DNA of 64,000 nt, taken from positions 1-64,000 of the forward strand of contig NZ_JBPPLY010000002.1 in NCBI RefSeq assembly GCF_051535215.1, written 5' to 3'. Positions 43,703-51,851 of the stretch are shown one piece after another (within the stretch, counting starts at the first letter, position 1; each line of letters opens with the position of its first letter). Under the pieces are notes generated by a model, which saw nothing but the letters and a program-made list of their open reading frames with translations, searched no databases and was not told the DNA's origin. The position numbers were made by a program, and so were the translations under genes. The stretch is from Nitrobacter sp051535215. GTDB lineage: Bacteria; Pseudomonadota; Alphaproteobacteria; Rhizobiales; Xanthobacteraceae.

Positions 43703-43805
43703 AGCCTTTCCCGCTTCTGATGGAATCAGAAGCGGGGCTCAATCTTCATGTTTTGACGCGTTCTCTTCACGCGAACCGTATCCACTTCCGTCGAAAACGC
43801 TCTAG
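43699..43805 (+). repeat. dispersed repeat, family A, copy 4, bounded by CTAG at both ends
   Basis: Fills exactly the space between convergent rocD and the ALDH gene. CTAG at 43699-43702 contains the rocD stop and CTAG at 43802-43805 the ALDH stop. Inside are GCTTCTGATGGAATCAGAAGC (palindromic), TTTTGACGCG, TTCTCTTCACGCGAACC, GTATCCACTTC and TCGAAAACGCT. Confidence 0.9.
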
Positions 43806-45313
43806 CCAATGTCGAAACGGACGCCCTGTGCGAGCGGAAGATCGTCGCCGTAGTTCACGGTGCTGGTGAGACGCCGCATATATGCTTTCCAGGCGTCGGA
43901 GCCGGCTTCCCGGCCGCCGCCGGTTTCCTTTTCTCCGCCGAACGCGCCGCCGATCTCGGCGCCGGACGGGCCGATATTGACGTTGGCGATGCCGCAGTCG
44001 GAGCCTCTCGCGGAAAGAAATTTCTCCACCTCGCGAATGTCGGTCGAGAAGATCGAGGACGACAGTCCGTGAGCGACGGCGTTGTGCTGCGCGATCGCGG
44101 TGTCGAGGTCGGTATATGTCATGACGTATAGGATCGGCGCGAAGGTCTCGCGCAGCACCGGTCCGGTCTGCGCCGGCATCTCCACCAACGCCGGCCGGAC
44201 GTAATACGCATCCGGAAACCGTTCGTCATCGAGGCGCTCGCCGCCGTGGACCCGTGCGCCGTGCGTGCGAGCCTCGTCGAGCGCTCGCTGCGTGTTCTGG
44301 AATGCGGCTTCGTCGATCAGCGGACCGACCAGCACCTCGTCATCTGCAAGCGGATCGCCGATCCGTACCGAGGCATAAACGCGTTTCAGTTTCGCGACGA
44401 ACTCATCGTGGATGCTGTCATGAATGAACAGCCGCCGCAGCGTGGTGCAGCGCTGACCGGCCGTGCCCATGGCGGCGAAGGCGATGGCGCGCAACGCCAG
44501 ATCGAGGTTCGCCGACGGGCAGACGATCGAGGCGTTGTTGCCGCCGAGTTCGAGAATGCTGCGCGCGAACCTCCGCGCAAGCTGCGTCCCGACCTCGCGG
44601 CCCATCGCCGTCGATCCTGTCGCGGAGACCAGTGGCACCCGTGGATCGTTGCCCAGGAGTTCGCCGACGTCGCGTCCGCCGATCAGTAATGTGGACAGGC
44701 CGTCCGGAACGGCGCCAGCCTTTGCGGCGGCGCGCTCAAACAGCGCCTGCACCGCCAGCGCTGTCAGCGGGGTCTTATCCGACGGCTTCCAGATCACCGG
44801 ATTGCCGCAGACCAGTGCCAGCGCCGCATTCCACGACCACACCGCGACGGGGAAATTGAACGATGTGATGACGCCGACCGGGCCGAGCGGATGCCATTGC
44901 TCCATCATGCGATGATCGGGCCGCTCGCTGGCGATGGTGAGGCCGTAAAGCTGCCGCGACAGGCCGACCGCAAAATCGCAGATGTCGATCATTTCTTGCA
45001 CCTCGCCACGGCCTTCCGACACGATCTTGCCGGCTTCGATGGTGACCAGACGGCCCAACGCATTTTTGGCGGCGCGCAGTTCGAGGCCGAGCAGGCGGAT
45101 CAGCTCGCCGCGTTGCGGCGGAGGGACCTGACGCCATTGCCGGAATGCAGCGTCGGCCAGCGCAATGGTTTCGGCGGCGTGTTGCGGACTTGCGTCCTCG
45201 ACGTAAGCGATGGTCTCGCCGGTCAGCGGCGATCGCACGGCACGCGTACCATGCCGACGGTCGGGAGCCACGCCGAGATGATCGAGCAGGGATGTGACAT
45301 CGTTTGCGAGCAC
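43802..45313 (-). CDS. amaB: aldehyde dehydrogenase, ALDH7 / piperidine-6-carboxylate dehydrogenase type
   Basis: NAD-dependent oxidation of alpha-aminoadipate semialdehyde (in equilibrium with piperidine-6-carboxylate) is the expected reaction. Catalytic C289 (GQRCTTLRR) and E255 (LELGGNN). The ALDH7 signatures SFNFPVAVWSWNAALALVCGN (given in parts) and NIGPSGAEIGGAFGGEKETGGGREAGSDAWK are present. 503 residues from a GTG. A role on other semialdehydes, including glutamate semialdehyde, is possible. The TAG stop is supplied by the repeat's CTAG. Confidence 0.85.
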   Translation of the reverse strand: MLANDVTSLLDHLGVAPDRRHGTRAVRSPLTGETIAYVEDASPQHAAETIALADAAFRQWRQVPPPQRGELIRLLGLELRAAKNALGRLVTIEAGKIVSEGRGEVQEMIDICDFAVGLSRQLYGLTIASERPDHRMMEQWHPLGPVGVITSFNFPVAVWSWNAALALVCGNPVIWKPSDKTPLTALAVQALFERAAAKAGAVPDGLSTLLIGGRDVGELLGNDPRVPLVSATGSTAMGREVGTQLARRFARSILELGGNNASIVCPSANLDLALRAIAFAAMGTAGQRCTTLRRLFIHDSIHDEFVAKLKRVYASVRIGDPLADDEVLVGPLIDEAAFQNTQRALDEARTHGARVHGGERLDDERFPDAYYVRPALVEMPAQTGPVLRETFAPILYVMTYTDLDTAIAQHNAVAHGLSSSIFSTDIREVEKFLSARGSDCGIANVNIGPSGAEIGGAFGGEKETGGGREAGSDAWKAYMRRLTSTVNYGDDLPLAQGVRFDIG

Positions 45314-45420
45314 GGCAGATTTTCTTTCGTCGAACGGTCGCTGACTGACCGCTCATGTTGCGGCATGTTGCGACAATTCTTTAAGCCGCACGAGCGTTCC
45401 GGCGACATGCGACGCAGAAA

Positions 45421-46251
45421 TTACCTCGCCAGTTCCTTCGATCGCTCTGTCGCAGCGGCGACCGCGCGCGTCATCAGCGCTCTCAAACCGTTCTCGTCCA
45501 TCAGCACACCGAGCGCGGCTGCTGTCGTGCCGCCGGGCGAGGTGACGTTCTGGCGCAGCGTCGCCACGTCGAGATCGGACCGGTGCAGCAGTTCGCCTGA
45601 ACCGGCGACGGTCTCGCGCGCCAGCCTTGCGGCGAGATCGGCAGGCAGACCAGCAGCGACGCCGGCGCGCGCCAGTTCCTCCGCGAGCAAAAAGACATAG
45701 GCCGGTCCCGATCCCGAGACCGCAGTGACGGCATCCATCAGCGCCTCGTCGTCGATCCATTCCACCGCGCCTGTGGCGTGCAGCAGCGCATCGGCGGTGG
45801 TGCGCTGCTGCTCGTTCACGCCCTTCGCGGCGACAGCGACCGTGATGCCCCGGCCTATCGCGGCGGGGGTGTTAGGCATCGCGCGCACGATGTTGCCGCC
45901 GCAGGCTGCGTCAAGCGCGGCGATCGTCGTGCCTGCCATGATCGACACCACCAGGGTCGAGCGTTTGATCAGCGGCCGCAATGCCGGGCCAGCCTCGCCA
46001 AACGTTTGCGGTTTGACCGCCAGCACCAGCGCGGCGACGTCGTCGGCTGTCGTTGTCTCGGCGTTCAGCCGGACGCCGCGGGCGGCGAGCGCGCGGATCT
46101 CGTCGGAAAGATGGGGATCGACCACAGCGACGCGCTTCGGATCCAGCCCCTGCCCAAGCCATCCGCTCAGCAGCGCACCGCCCATCTTGCCCGCGCCGGC
46201 GAGAACCACGGTGCCCGAGATGTTTGCGAGGGAAGTTTGCGATTCAGCCAT
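45421..46251 (-). CDS. proC: pyrroline-5-carboxylate reductase
   Basis: Last step of proline synthesis, NAD(P)H-dependent. Rossmann motif VVLAGAGKMGGALLSGWL, RAMPNTPAAIGRG, AVSGSGPAYVFLLAEEL and TSPGGTTAAAL are all canonical. 276 residues from the ATG at 46251; the longer frame begins in a family C repeat (its MAGTSPAMT-type start is a repeat by-product). Downstream of the YbjN gene on the same strand. Confidence 0.95.
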   Translation of the reverse strand: MAESQTSLANISGTVVLAGAGKMGGALLSGWLGQGLDPKRVAVVDPHLSDEIRALAARGVRLNAETTTADDVAALVLAVKPQTFGEAGPALRPLIKRSTLVVSIMAGTTIAALDAACGGNIVRAMPNTPAAIGRGITVAVAAKGVNEQQRTTADALLHATGAVEWIDDEALMDAVTAVSGSGPAYVFLLAEELARAGVAAGLPADLAARLARETVAGSGELLHRSDLDVATLRQNVTSPGGTTAAALGVLMDENGLRALMTRAVAAATERSKELAR

Positions 46252-46302
46252 GACAATATTTCCGGCACCAGTGAATAGCCGACATACTATCACCGATATC
46301 CG

Positions 46303-46416
46303 CGTCATGGCCGGACTTGTTCCGGCCATCCACGTCTTTGCCCGTGAGGCGCGCTTCGCACCAAGCCCGGCTGCGGGTGGGAGAAGGTGTCTCGTCGGTG
46401 GCGTCGCGGGAGAAGG
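46303..46416. repeat. dispersed repeat, family C, partial copy 2
   Basis: Contains GCGTCATGGCCGGACTTG, TTCCGGCCATCCACGTC and GAGAAGGTGTCTCGTC. It lies between the proC start and the YbjN stop. Confidence 0.5.
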
Positions 46417-46917
46417 CTAAGCCTCGCCCTCGGTGTCGAACATCGCGGCGGTCATCGCTTCGGCCGCGGTCTTGCCGGCCCAGATCACGAACTGCAGCGC
46501 CGGATAGTAGCGCTCGCAGGCGTGGATCGCGCCGGCGAGCATCTCCGCGCATTGTGCGTTCGATGCCGTCATTCCTTCGGGCAGGACAAGCGCGTGGCGG
46601 TACATGACCGTGCCGGTCTGGGTCCAGATATCGAAATGGCCGATCCACAATTGCTCATTGATTGCGGCGATGACGCGCTGGGCCTCGTTGCGGCGCGCCG
46701 CCGGGATCTTCATGTCGAAGGCGCAGGCGAGATGCAGCGCCTCGATCTCGCCCATCCAGGTGAAGGTGATCTGATAGTCGGTCCAGTTGCCTTTCGAAAC
46801 GATGGTGATCTCATCCTCGCCGGAGCGCTCGAACGCCCAGTCGTTGGTGGCGGCGATGTCCTCGACCGCCGCCAGCGGATTGTTTCTGGAATCGATAACG
46901 CCTTCGAGCAGCGACAT
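46417..46917 (-). CDS. YbjN domain protein
   Basis: 166 residues. MSLLEGVIDSRNNPLAAVED opens the protein; YQITFTWMGEIEALHLACAFD and LPEGMTASNAQCAEML fit the YbjN/type III-chaperone-like fold. Function uncertain. In alphaproteobacteria it commonly precedes proC, as here. The ATG at 46917 was preferred to a start 22 codons upstream. Confidence 0.85.
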   Translation of the reverse strand: MSLLEGVIDSRNNPLAAVEDIAATNDWAFERSGEDEITIVSKGNWTDYQITFTWMGEIEALHLACAFDMKIPAARRNEAQRVIAAINEQLWIGHFDIWTQTGTVMYRHALVLPEGMTASNAQCAEMLAGAIHACERYYPALQFVIWAGKTAAEAMTAAMFDTEGEA

Positions 46918-47613
46918 GCCGTCCCGATCCTTGCTGTTTGTCTGTGTTGATACGCACGCATAGGACGGCCGCGGTGCTGGCACGTCGCGGGACTTCGATC
47001 TTTCAGACGATCCATCAAGAGCGTGGACCGGATGAGGAATGATGTCCTGCGCGGATCAAGTGATGTGATTTGCGGAATCCGCGCAACGCCGCCTCGAGTC
47101 CGTCCACAGGCAAAGCGCGCGTCGTCCACAACTGATCAAATGGCGTTGCGACTCGCGGTCGTGAACAAAACGGAATCGGATTCGCGTCGCGCGAGTCCTG
47201 CGGCCATGACTCGCTTGCCGCGAGTCTCGCGTCATCGGACCTGATTGAATCAGGATTGGAGGGCGGACGTTTTCGAACGCGCGTTGCGAACGGTCGACAG
47301 CCGCGTACCCATGCACGTCGGCGTTATTGTTCTGGACGGACCGAGCGATCGTGTCGCGTTGATTGACGTCGAGGTCGAGAATAGGAACGTCGCGCAGAGT
47401 TTTCTCGTTGCGGTTCGATGTTCCGGCGTCTGAGCGGGTCTCTTGCCAACAGCCGGAGAGCCGGAAAACCCCTGTCGTTTCCTTGTTATTTCGGGCGTTT
47501 GCGGCTAGAACGCCGCCACGTCTCACGGCCCCCGCACCCCTGGAGGCTTGCCGGTGACGCGCAACGGGCCGCGATTGCGGCCTTTAACTTTTTGAAAAAC
47601 AAGGACTAAAACG
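46918..47613. other. long intergenic region before rplY with a GANTC cluster
   Basis: 696 bases without a supported gene, the largest gap in the window. Frames present lack ribosome sites and protein-like composition. It holds nine GANTC sites (47075-47251), two GTCCACA hexamer-like repeats (47102-47108 and 47123-47129) and a 15-base palindrome at 47240-47254. The final 100 bases are probably the rplY leader, ending in a TTTTTGAAAAAC stretch. Confidence 0.6.
47075..47251. promoter_or_regulatory. cluster of nine GANTC (CcrM methylation) sites
   Basis: GANTC occurs at 47075, 47096, 47150, 47173, 47179, 47193, 47208, 47222 and 47247. CcrM adenine methylation at GANTC controls cell-cycle promoters in alphaproteobacteria. 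About one site per 300 bases would be expected at this GC content. Confidence 0.6.
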
Positions 47614-48330
47614 ATGGCGACCGTCAGGGAATTGAAGGCGACCGCGCGTCCGAAGAGCGGCAAGGGGGCCGCCCGGGCAGAGCGTCGCGCCGGCCGAGTG
47701 CCCGGTGTGATCTATGGAAACAACCAGCCCCCGCAGCCGATCTCGGTCGAGGAGGCGGAACTGCGCCAGCGCATTCTGGCCGGCCGTTTCCTCACCACGA
47801 TCTTCGACGTCAGCCTGGAGGGCAAGAAGCATCGCGTGATTCCGCGCGACTTCCATCTCGATCCGGTCAAGGACACTCCGATCCATGTCGACTTCATGCG
47901 GCTCGGCGAAGGCGCCACTATTCGCGTCAGCATTCCGCTTCGCCTGCTCAAGGCGGACGTCGCACCCGGCGTGAAGCGCGGCGGCACCGTCAACCTCGTG
48001 ACCCACGCCATCGATGTCGAATGCGCGGCCGACAACATTCCGCAGTTCATCGAAGCCGACGTCGGCGGGCTGGAGATCAGCCACTCGCTTCATCTGTCCG
48101 ACATCACGCTGCCGGCCGGTGTGAAGCCGCTGGCGCGAGAGGACGTCACGCTGGTGACCATCGTGCCGCCATCCGGTTACGCGGAAGAACTGAAGGCGGC
48201 GGCCGCTGCTGCTGCGGGCGGCGCGGCGGCTCCCGCCGCCGGTGCGACTCCCGCGGCGGGCGGGGCTGCTGCCGGCGCGGCCGCGGCAGGCGCGAAGGCG
48301 CCCGCAGGCGGTGGCGACAAGAAGAAGTAA
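47614..48330 (+). CDS. rplY: 50S ribosomal protein L25/general stress protein Ctc
   Basis: 5S rRNA-binding ribosomal protein. N-terminal L25 domain (ATARPKSGKGAARAERRAGRVPGVIYG, in parts RAGRVPGVIYG) and C-terminal TL5/Ctc beta domain, then an Ala/Gly/Pro-rich tail of about 45 residues from residue 193 ending in Lys. 238 residues. AAGGA sits 9 bases before the ATG. pth follows after 15 bases. Confidence 0.96.
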   Translation: MATVRELKATARPKSGKGAARAERRAGRVPGVIYGNNQPPQPISVEEAELRQRILAGRFLTTIFDVSLEGKKHRVIPRDFHLDPVKDTPIHVDFMRLGEGATIRVSIPLRLLKADVAPGVKRGGTVNLVTHAIDVECAADNIPQFIEADVGGLEISHSLHLSDITLPAGVKPLAREDVTLVTIVPPSGYAEELKAAAAAAAGGAAAPAAGATPAAGGAAAGAAAAGAKAPAGGGDKKK

Positions 48331-48345
48331 GCGACCACTTGCGCC

Positions 48346-48960
48346 ATGCGCCTGTTCGTCGGACTGGGCAATCCCGGCACGAAGTATCAGGGCAACCGGC
48401 ACAATATCGGGTTCATGGTCGTGGACGAGATCGCGCGGCGTCATGGTTTCTCACCATGGCGCCGCCGTTTTCAGGGCGAGACCTCCGAGGGCACGCTCGA
48501 TGGCGAGCGCGTCATTCTGCTCAAGCCCACTACCTTCATGAACAACTCCGGCCATGCGGCTCGGGACGCAGCGCAATTCTTCAAGCTGACGGAGAGTGAC
48601 GTCGTGGTGTTTCACGACGAGATCGAACTCCCTCCCGCGAAAGTCCGCGTCAAGGTCGGTGGCGGCATCGCCGGGCACAACGGCTTGCGGTCGATTTCGG
48701 CGCATGTCGGCAACGACTATCGCCGTGTCCGGCTCGGCGTCGGCCATCCCGGCATCAAGGATCTTGTGCATGCGCATGTGCTGAACGACTTCGCCAAAAG
48801 CGAGCGGCCATGGGTCGAGGCGCTGGTGGATGTCGTGGCGGAAAACGCAGCGCTTCTCGTCGCAAGCCGGGATTCGGCGTTCCAGAACAAGGTGCATCTT
48901 GCGATGCAGGCGAAGGGATTCGCCGAGAAGGGCGACAAGGAAGATGGCGGCGGCAAATAA
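48346..48960 (+). CDS. pth: peptidyl-tRNA hydrolase
   Basis: Recycles peptidyl-tRNA that drops off ribosomes. Begins MRLFVGLGNPGTKYQGNRHN with catalytic H19; D91 lies in FHDEIELP, and the Asn residues in TFMNNSG and GHNGLRS are conserved. 204 residues. Cotranscribed with rplY; ychF follows after a repeat. Confidence 0.97.
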   Translation: MRLFVGLGNPGTKYQGNRHNIGFMVVDEIARRHGFSPWRRRFQGETSEGTLDGERVILLKPTTFMNNSGHAARDAAQFFKLTESDVVVFHDEIELPPAKVRVKVGGGIAGHNGLRSISAHVGNDYRRVRLGVGHPGIKDLVHAHVLNDFAKSERPWVEALVDVVAENAALLVASRDSAFQNKVHLAMQAKGFAEKGDKEDGGGK

Positions 48961-48963
48961 ACG

Positions 48964-49067
48964 ACGCCGTCATCGCCGGACTTGATCCGGCTGTTTCATC
49001 TTTTGAAGAAGATGGATACGCGGGCCCTTGCGCGAAGACGCGCTTCGCGCTTTAGCCCTCGTATGAC
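48964..49067. repeat. dispersed repeat, family C, copy 3
   Basis: CGCCGTCATCGCCGGACTTG, ATCCGGCTGTTTCATC, GAAGATGGATACGCGGG, then ACGCGCTTCGCGC and a closing CGTATGACGC. It separates pth from ychF. Confidence 0.65.
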
Positions 49068-49112
49068 GCACCAACTCTGTTGCGCGGTTTGCGCCAATCA
49101 TCGGAATGAATC

Positions 49113-50210
49113 ATGGGTTTTAAATGCGGTATCGTCGGGTTGCCCAATGTTGGCAAGTCGACCCTGTTCAATGCGCTGACGGAAACCGCGGCGGCGCAGG
49201 CGGCGAACTATCCGTTCTGCACCATCGAGCCCAACGTCGGCGCCGTGGCGGTGCCGGATCCGCGCCTCGACAAGCTCGCGGCGATCGCCAAATCGGCGCA
49301 GATCATTCCGACGCAACTGACATTCGTCGACATCGCGGGTCTGGTGCGTGGCGCCTCCAAGGGCGAAGGACTCGGCAACCAATTTCTCGCCAACATCCGC
49401 GAGGTTGACGCGGTCGCGCATGTGGTGCGTTGTTTTGAGGACTCCGACATCACGCATGTCGAAGGCAAGATCGCGCCGCTCGCCGACATCGAGACCATCG
49501 AGACCGAACTGATGCTGGCCGATCTCGAAAGCCTCGAGAAACGGGTCGACAGTCTTTCGAAAAAGGCCAAGGGCAACGACAAGGAAGCCAAGGAACAGCT
49601 CGATCTGGTCGAGCGCGCGCTCAAACTGCTGCGCGACGGCCAGCCGACCCGCGGCATGGAGCGAAAGCCCGAGGAAGAGCGCAATTTCCGCATGCTCGGG
49701 CTTCTGACATCAAAGCCGGTGCTTTACGTCTGCAACGTCGAGGAAGGTTCGGCGGCGGGCGGCAACGCATTCTCGCAGGCGGTATTCGAGCATGCCAAGA
49801 AGGAAGGCGCGGTCGCGGTTGTGATTTCAGCCAAGATCGAATCCGAGATCGCGACGCTGTCGCGCGAGGAGCGTGCTGATTTCCTCGAGACTCTGGGGCT
49901 GGAGGAGGCGGGTCTCGACCGGTTGATCCGCGCCGGCTACGACCTGCTTCACCTCATCACCTATTTTACCGTCGGGCCGAAGGAAGCCCGCGCCTGGACT
50001 ATCACCAGAGGCACCAAGGCGCCCGGCGCAGCCGGCGTCATTCACACCGACTTCGAGAAGGGTTTCATCCGCGCCGAGACCATCGCTTACGCCGACTATG
50101 TGGCGCTAGGCGGCGAAGCCGGCGCGCGCGATGCGGGCAAGCTGCGGCTCGAAGGCAAGGAGTATGTCGTCGCCGACGGCGACGTCATGCATTTCCGGTT
50201 CAATACCTGA
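49113..50210 (+). CDS. ychF: redox-regulated ribosome-associated ATPase YchF
   Basis: Obg-family P-loop protein that prefers ATP. G1 GLPNVGKST is at residues 8-16, and the G4-like NxxE occurs as VCNVEEGS in place of NKxD. A coiled-coil insertion (about 130-180) and a C-terminal TGS domain (LITYFTVGPKEARAWTI) follow. 365 residues. Follows rplY-pth, a conserved order. Confidence 0.96.
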   Translation: MGFKCGIVGLPNVGKSTLFNALTETAAAQAANYPFCTIEPNVGAVAVPDPRLDKLAAIAKSAQIIPTQLTFVDIAGLVRGASKGEGLGNQFLANIREVDAVAHVVRCFEDSDITHVEGKIAPLADIETIETELMLADLESLEKRVDSLSKKAKGNDKEAKEQLDLVERALKLLRDGQPTRGMERKPEEERNFRMLGLLTSKPVLYVCNVEEGSAAGGNAFSQAVFEHAKKEGAVAVVISAKIESEIATLSREERADFLETLGLEEAGLDRLIRAGYDLLHLITYFTVGPKEARAWTITRGTKAPGAAGVIHTDFEKGFIRAETIAYADYVALGGEAGARDAGKLRLEGKEYVVADGDVMHFRFNT

Positions 50211-50234
50211 AAATCCGTTTCAAACTTATCTTAG

Positions 50235-50345
50235 TCATTCCGGGGCGCGCTTAAAGCGCGAGCCCGGAATCCGGATAAGTGGGCCCCCTCAATTCTGGAG
50301 TCCCGATGTACAATCGCACATCTGTGATCGCCGTTTACGCGGCGT
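50235..50345. repeat. dispersed palindromic repeat after ychF
   Basis: TCATTCCGGGGCGCGCTTAA, the mirrored AAGCGCGAGCCCGGAATCC, then CCCGATGTACAATCGCACATC. From memory, this resembles a common Bradyrhizobium intergenic repeat. Confidence 0.6.
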
Positions 50346-50384
50346 CCGGACGTGGCGTCGAGATTGTCTCTATCGCAATTGTTT

Positions 50385-50678
50385 CTATCGCATCGTACCC
50401 TTTTCGCGGATTGCGCCGAGATGCTCGTTGATGCGAAACACGATCAGGATGCATTCAGCGGCAATGCGTGAAAACACGATACCGGTCAGGGCGCCGGCGA
50501 TGCTCAGAAGAATTGAGATGAAGCCGCCGAACGGGCTGACGGCCATCGTGGCCAGGCCCGAGAAAATCCCGGACAATCCTGACAGGACGATCAGCACGAT
50601 GACCAGCCAATAGAAGATCTTGATGATCGTGGGCGTGATGAAGCGATCCCACTGAAACAGGTCCCGGAATTCAAACAT
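50385..50678 (-). CDS. DUF4282 membrane protein
   Basis: 97 residues with two membrane spans (FYWLVIVLIVLSGLSGIF and GGFISILLSIAGALTGIVF) and the family ending RIAAECILIVFRINEHL. Function unknown. GGGGAG lies about nine bases before the ATG. Flanked by convergent ychF and divergent MaoC genes. Confidence 0.85.
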   Translation of the reverse strand: MFEFRDLFQWDRFITPTIIKIFYWLVIVLIVLSGLSGIFSGLATMAVSPFGGFISILLSIAGALTGIVFSRIAAECILIVFRINEHLGAIREKGTMR

Positions 50679-50770
50679 CTGCCGCTCCCCCTCGCGTCAT
50701 GCCGCCGCCGGCGGGTTGAGATTGCTGCAAATAAGGGCCACAATCGGGCGTTGTTTCAGCAGGCATCGAC

Positions 50771-51232
50771 ATGACCCTGACATTTGAGGATTTTCCCGTC
50801 GGGCGTTTCGGTACGTTCGGACCGCGGCATGTCAGCCGTGACGAAATCATCGCCTTTGCGTCGGAGTTCGATCCCCAGCCCATGCACCTCGATGAGGAAG
50901 CGGCCAGGCGCTCCATGCTGCGCGGTCTGTCAGGGTCCGGCTGGCATTTGTGTTCGCTCATGATGCGGATGATGTTCGATGGCTATATCGGACGGACCGC
51001 CTCCCTTGGCTCTCCCGGCGTCGATGAAGTCCGGTGGCTGGCGCCGCTGCGCCCGGGCGACGATCTGATGCTGGACGTCGACGTTGCCGCGGCGCGGGTG
51101 TCGCGCAGCCGCCCGGAGACGGGGATCGTGACCTTCGCAATGCGCGTGCGCAATGCGTCCGGGCAGGTGCTGCTCGAGGCGGTGTCGCCGATCATCATCA
51201 GGCGGCGTGCGGCGCCGGCGGCGGGAAGCTGA
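50771..51232 (+). CDS. MaoC-like hydratase/dehydratase, copy 1
   Basis: Hot-dog fold (R)-specific enoyl hydratase-like protein of 153 residues. FEDFPVGRFGTFG opens it; the hydratase motif region reads FASEFDPQPMHLDEEAA, with Asp and His in the expected places, and RWLAPLRPGDDL follows. The second copy starts four bases after its stop. Substrate unknown. Confidence 0.88.
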   Translation: MTLTFEDFPVGRFGTFGPRHVSRDEIIAFASEFDPQPMHLDEEAARRSMLRGLSGSGWHLCSLMMRMMFDGYIGRTASLGSPGVDEVRWLAPLRPGDDLMLDVDVAAARVSRSRPETGIVTFAMRVRNASGQVLLEAVSPIIIRRRAAPAAGS

Positions 51233-51236
51233 TCCG

Positions 51237-51719
51237 ATGCGCTATCTCGAAGACATGGAAGTCGGGCAGCGTCGCGATCTCGGCTCGTTTACCTTCACCG
51301 CCGAACTCATCAAGGCGTTCGCGGCGCAATTCGATCCGCAGCCGTTCCATCTCGACGAGGAGGAGGGCCGCAAATCGCTGTTCGGCGGTCTGGCGGCCTC
51401 GGGCTGGCATATCGCTTCGGTCTGGATGAAGCTGGCGGTGGCGGACGGTCGGCGCGAGGCGGCGGCTGCCGCGGCGCGCGGCGAGCAGCCGGCGATGTGG
51501 GGACCGTCGCCCGGGTTTCGCGACCTGCGCTGGATCAAGCCGGTACTGGCGGGGGACACCGTCAGCTACGCCAGCGAAGTCCAGTCGCTGCGAGCCTCCC
51601 GCTCGCGGCCGGAATGGGGCGTCCTGCAAATGCGCAACACCGGAACCAACCAGCGTGGCGAACTGGTGTTTTCCTTTCTAGCGTCGGTTTTCGTGCCGCG
51701 CCGGCATCCGCAGGATTGA
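51237..51719 (+). CDS. MaoC-like hydratase/dehydratase, copy 2
   Basis: 160 residues, a paralogue of the preceding protein: YLEDMEVGQRRDLGS, FAAQFDPQPFHLDEEEG, LRWIKPVLAGDTV. GAAGCTGAT precedes the ATG. The tandem pair could act as a heterodimer resembling a two-domain MaoC. Confidence 0.88.
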   Translation: MRYLEDMEVGQRRDLGSFTFTAELIKAFAAQFDPQPFHLDEEEGRKSLFGGLAASGWHIASVWMKLAVADGRREAAAAAARGEQPAMWGPSPGFRDLRWIKPVLAGDTVSYASEVQSLRASRSRPEWGVLQMRNTGTNQRGELVFSFLASVFVPRRHPQD

Positions 51720-51851
51720 TGCTCGCGGGCAGTTGGGGACGCCGCACGACCGGCCTTGCAGCCGGGCGCTGTAATTTATTCGAAAAACCGGCATCCCGTT
51801 AAGGAGTTGTGAACCCTCAGCCGCTCTTGTCGAGCAGCGTGGGGTCCTCCG

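Noticed and set aside
47056..47526. 156-codon minus-strand frame in the large gap
   Set aside because: Composition is not protein-like, no ribosome site, and it overlaps the GANTC cluster and the opposite-strand leader of rplY.
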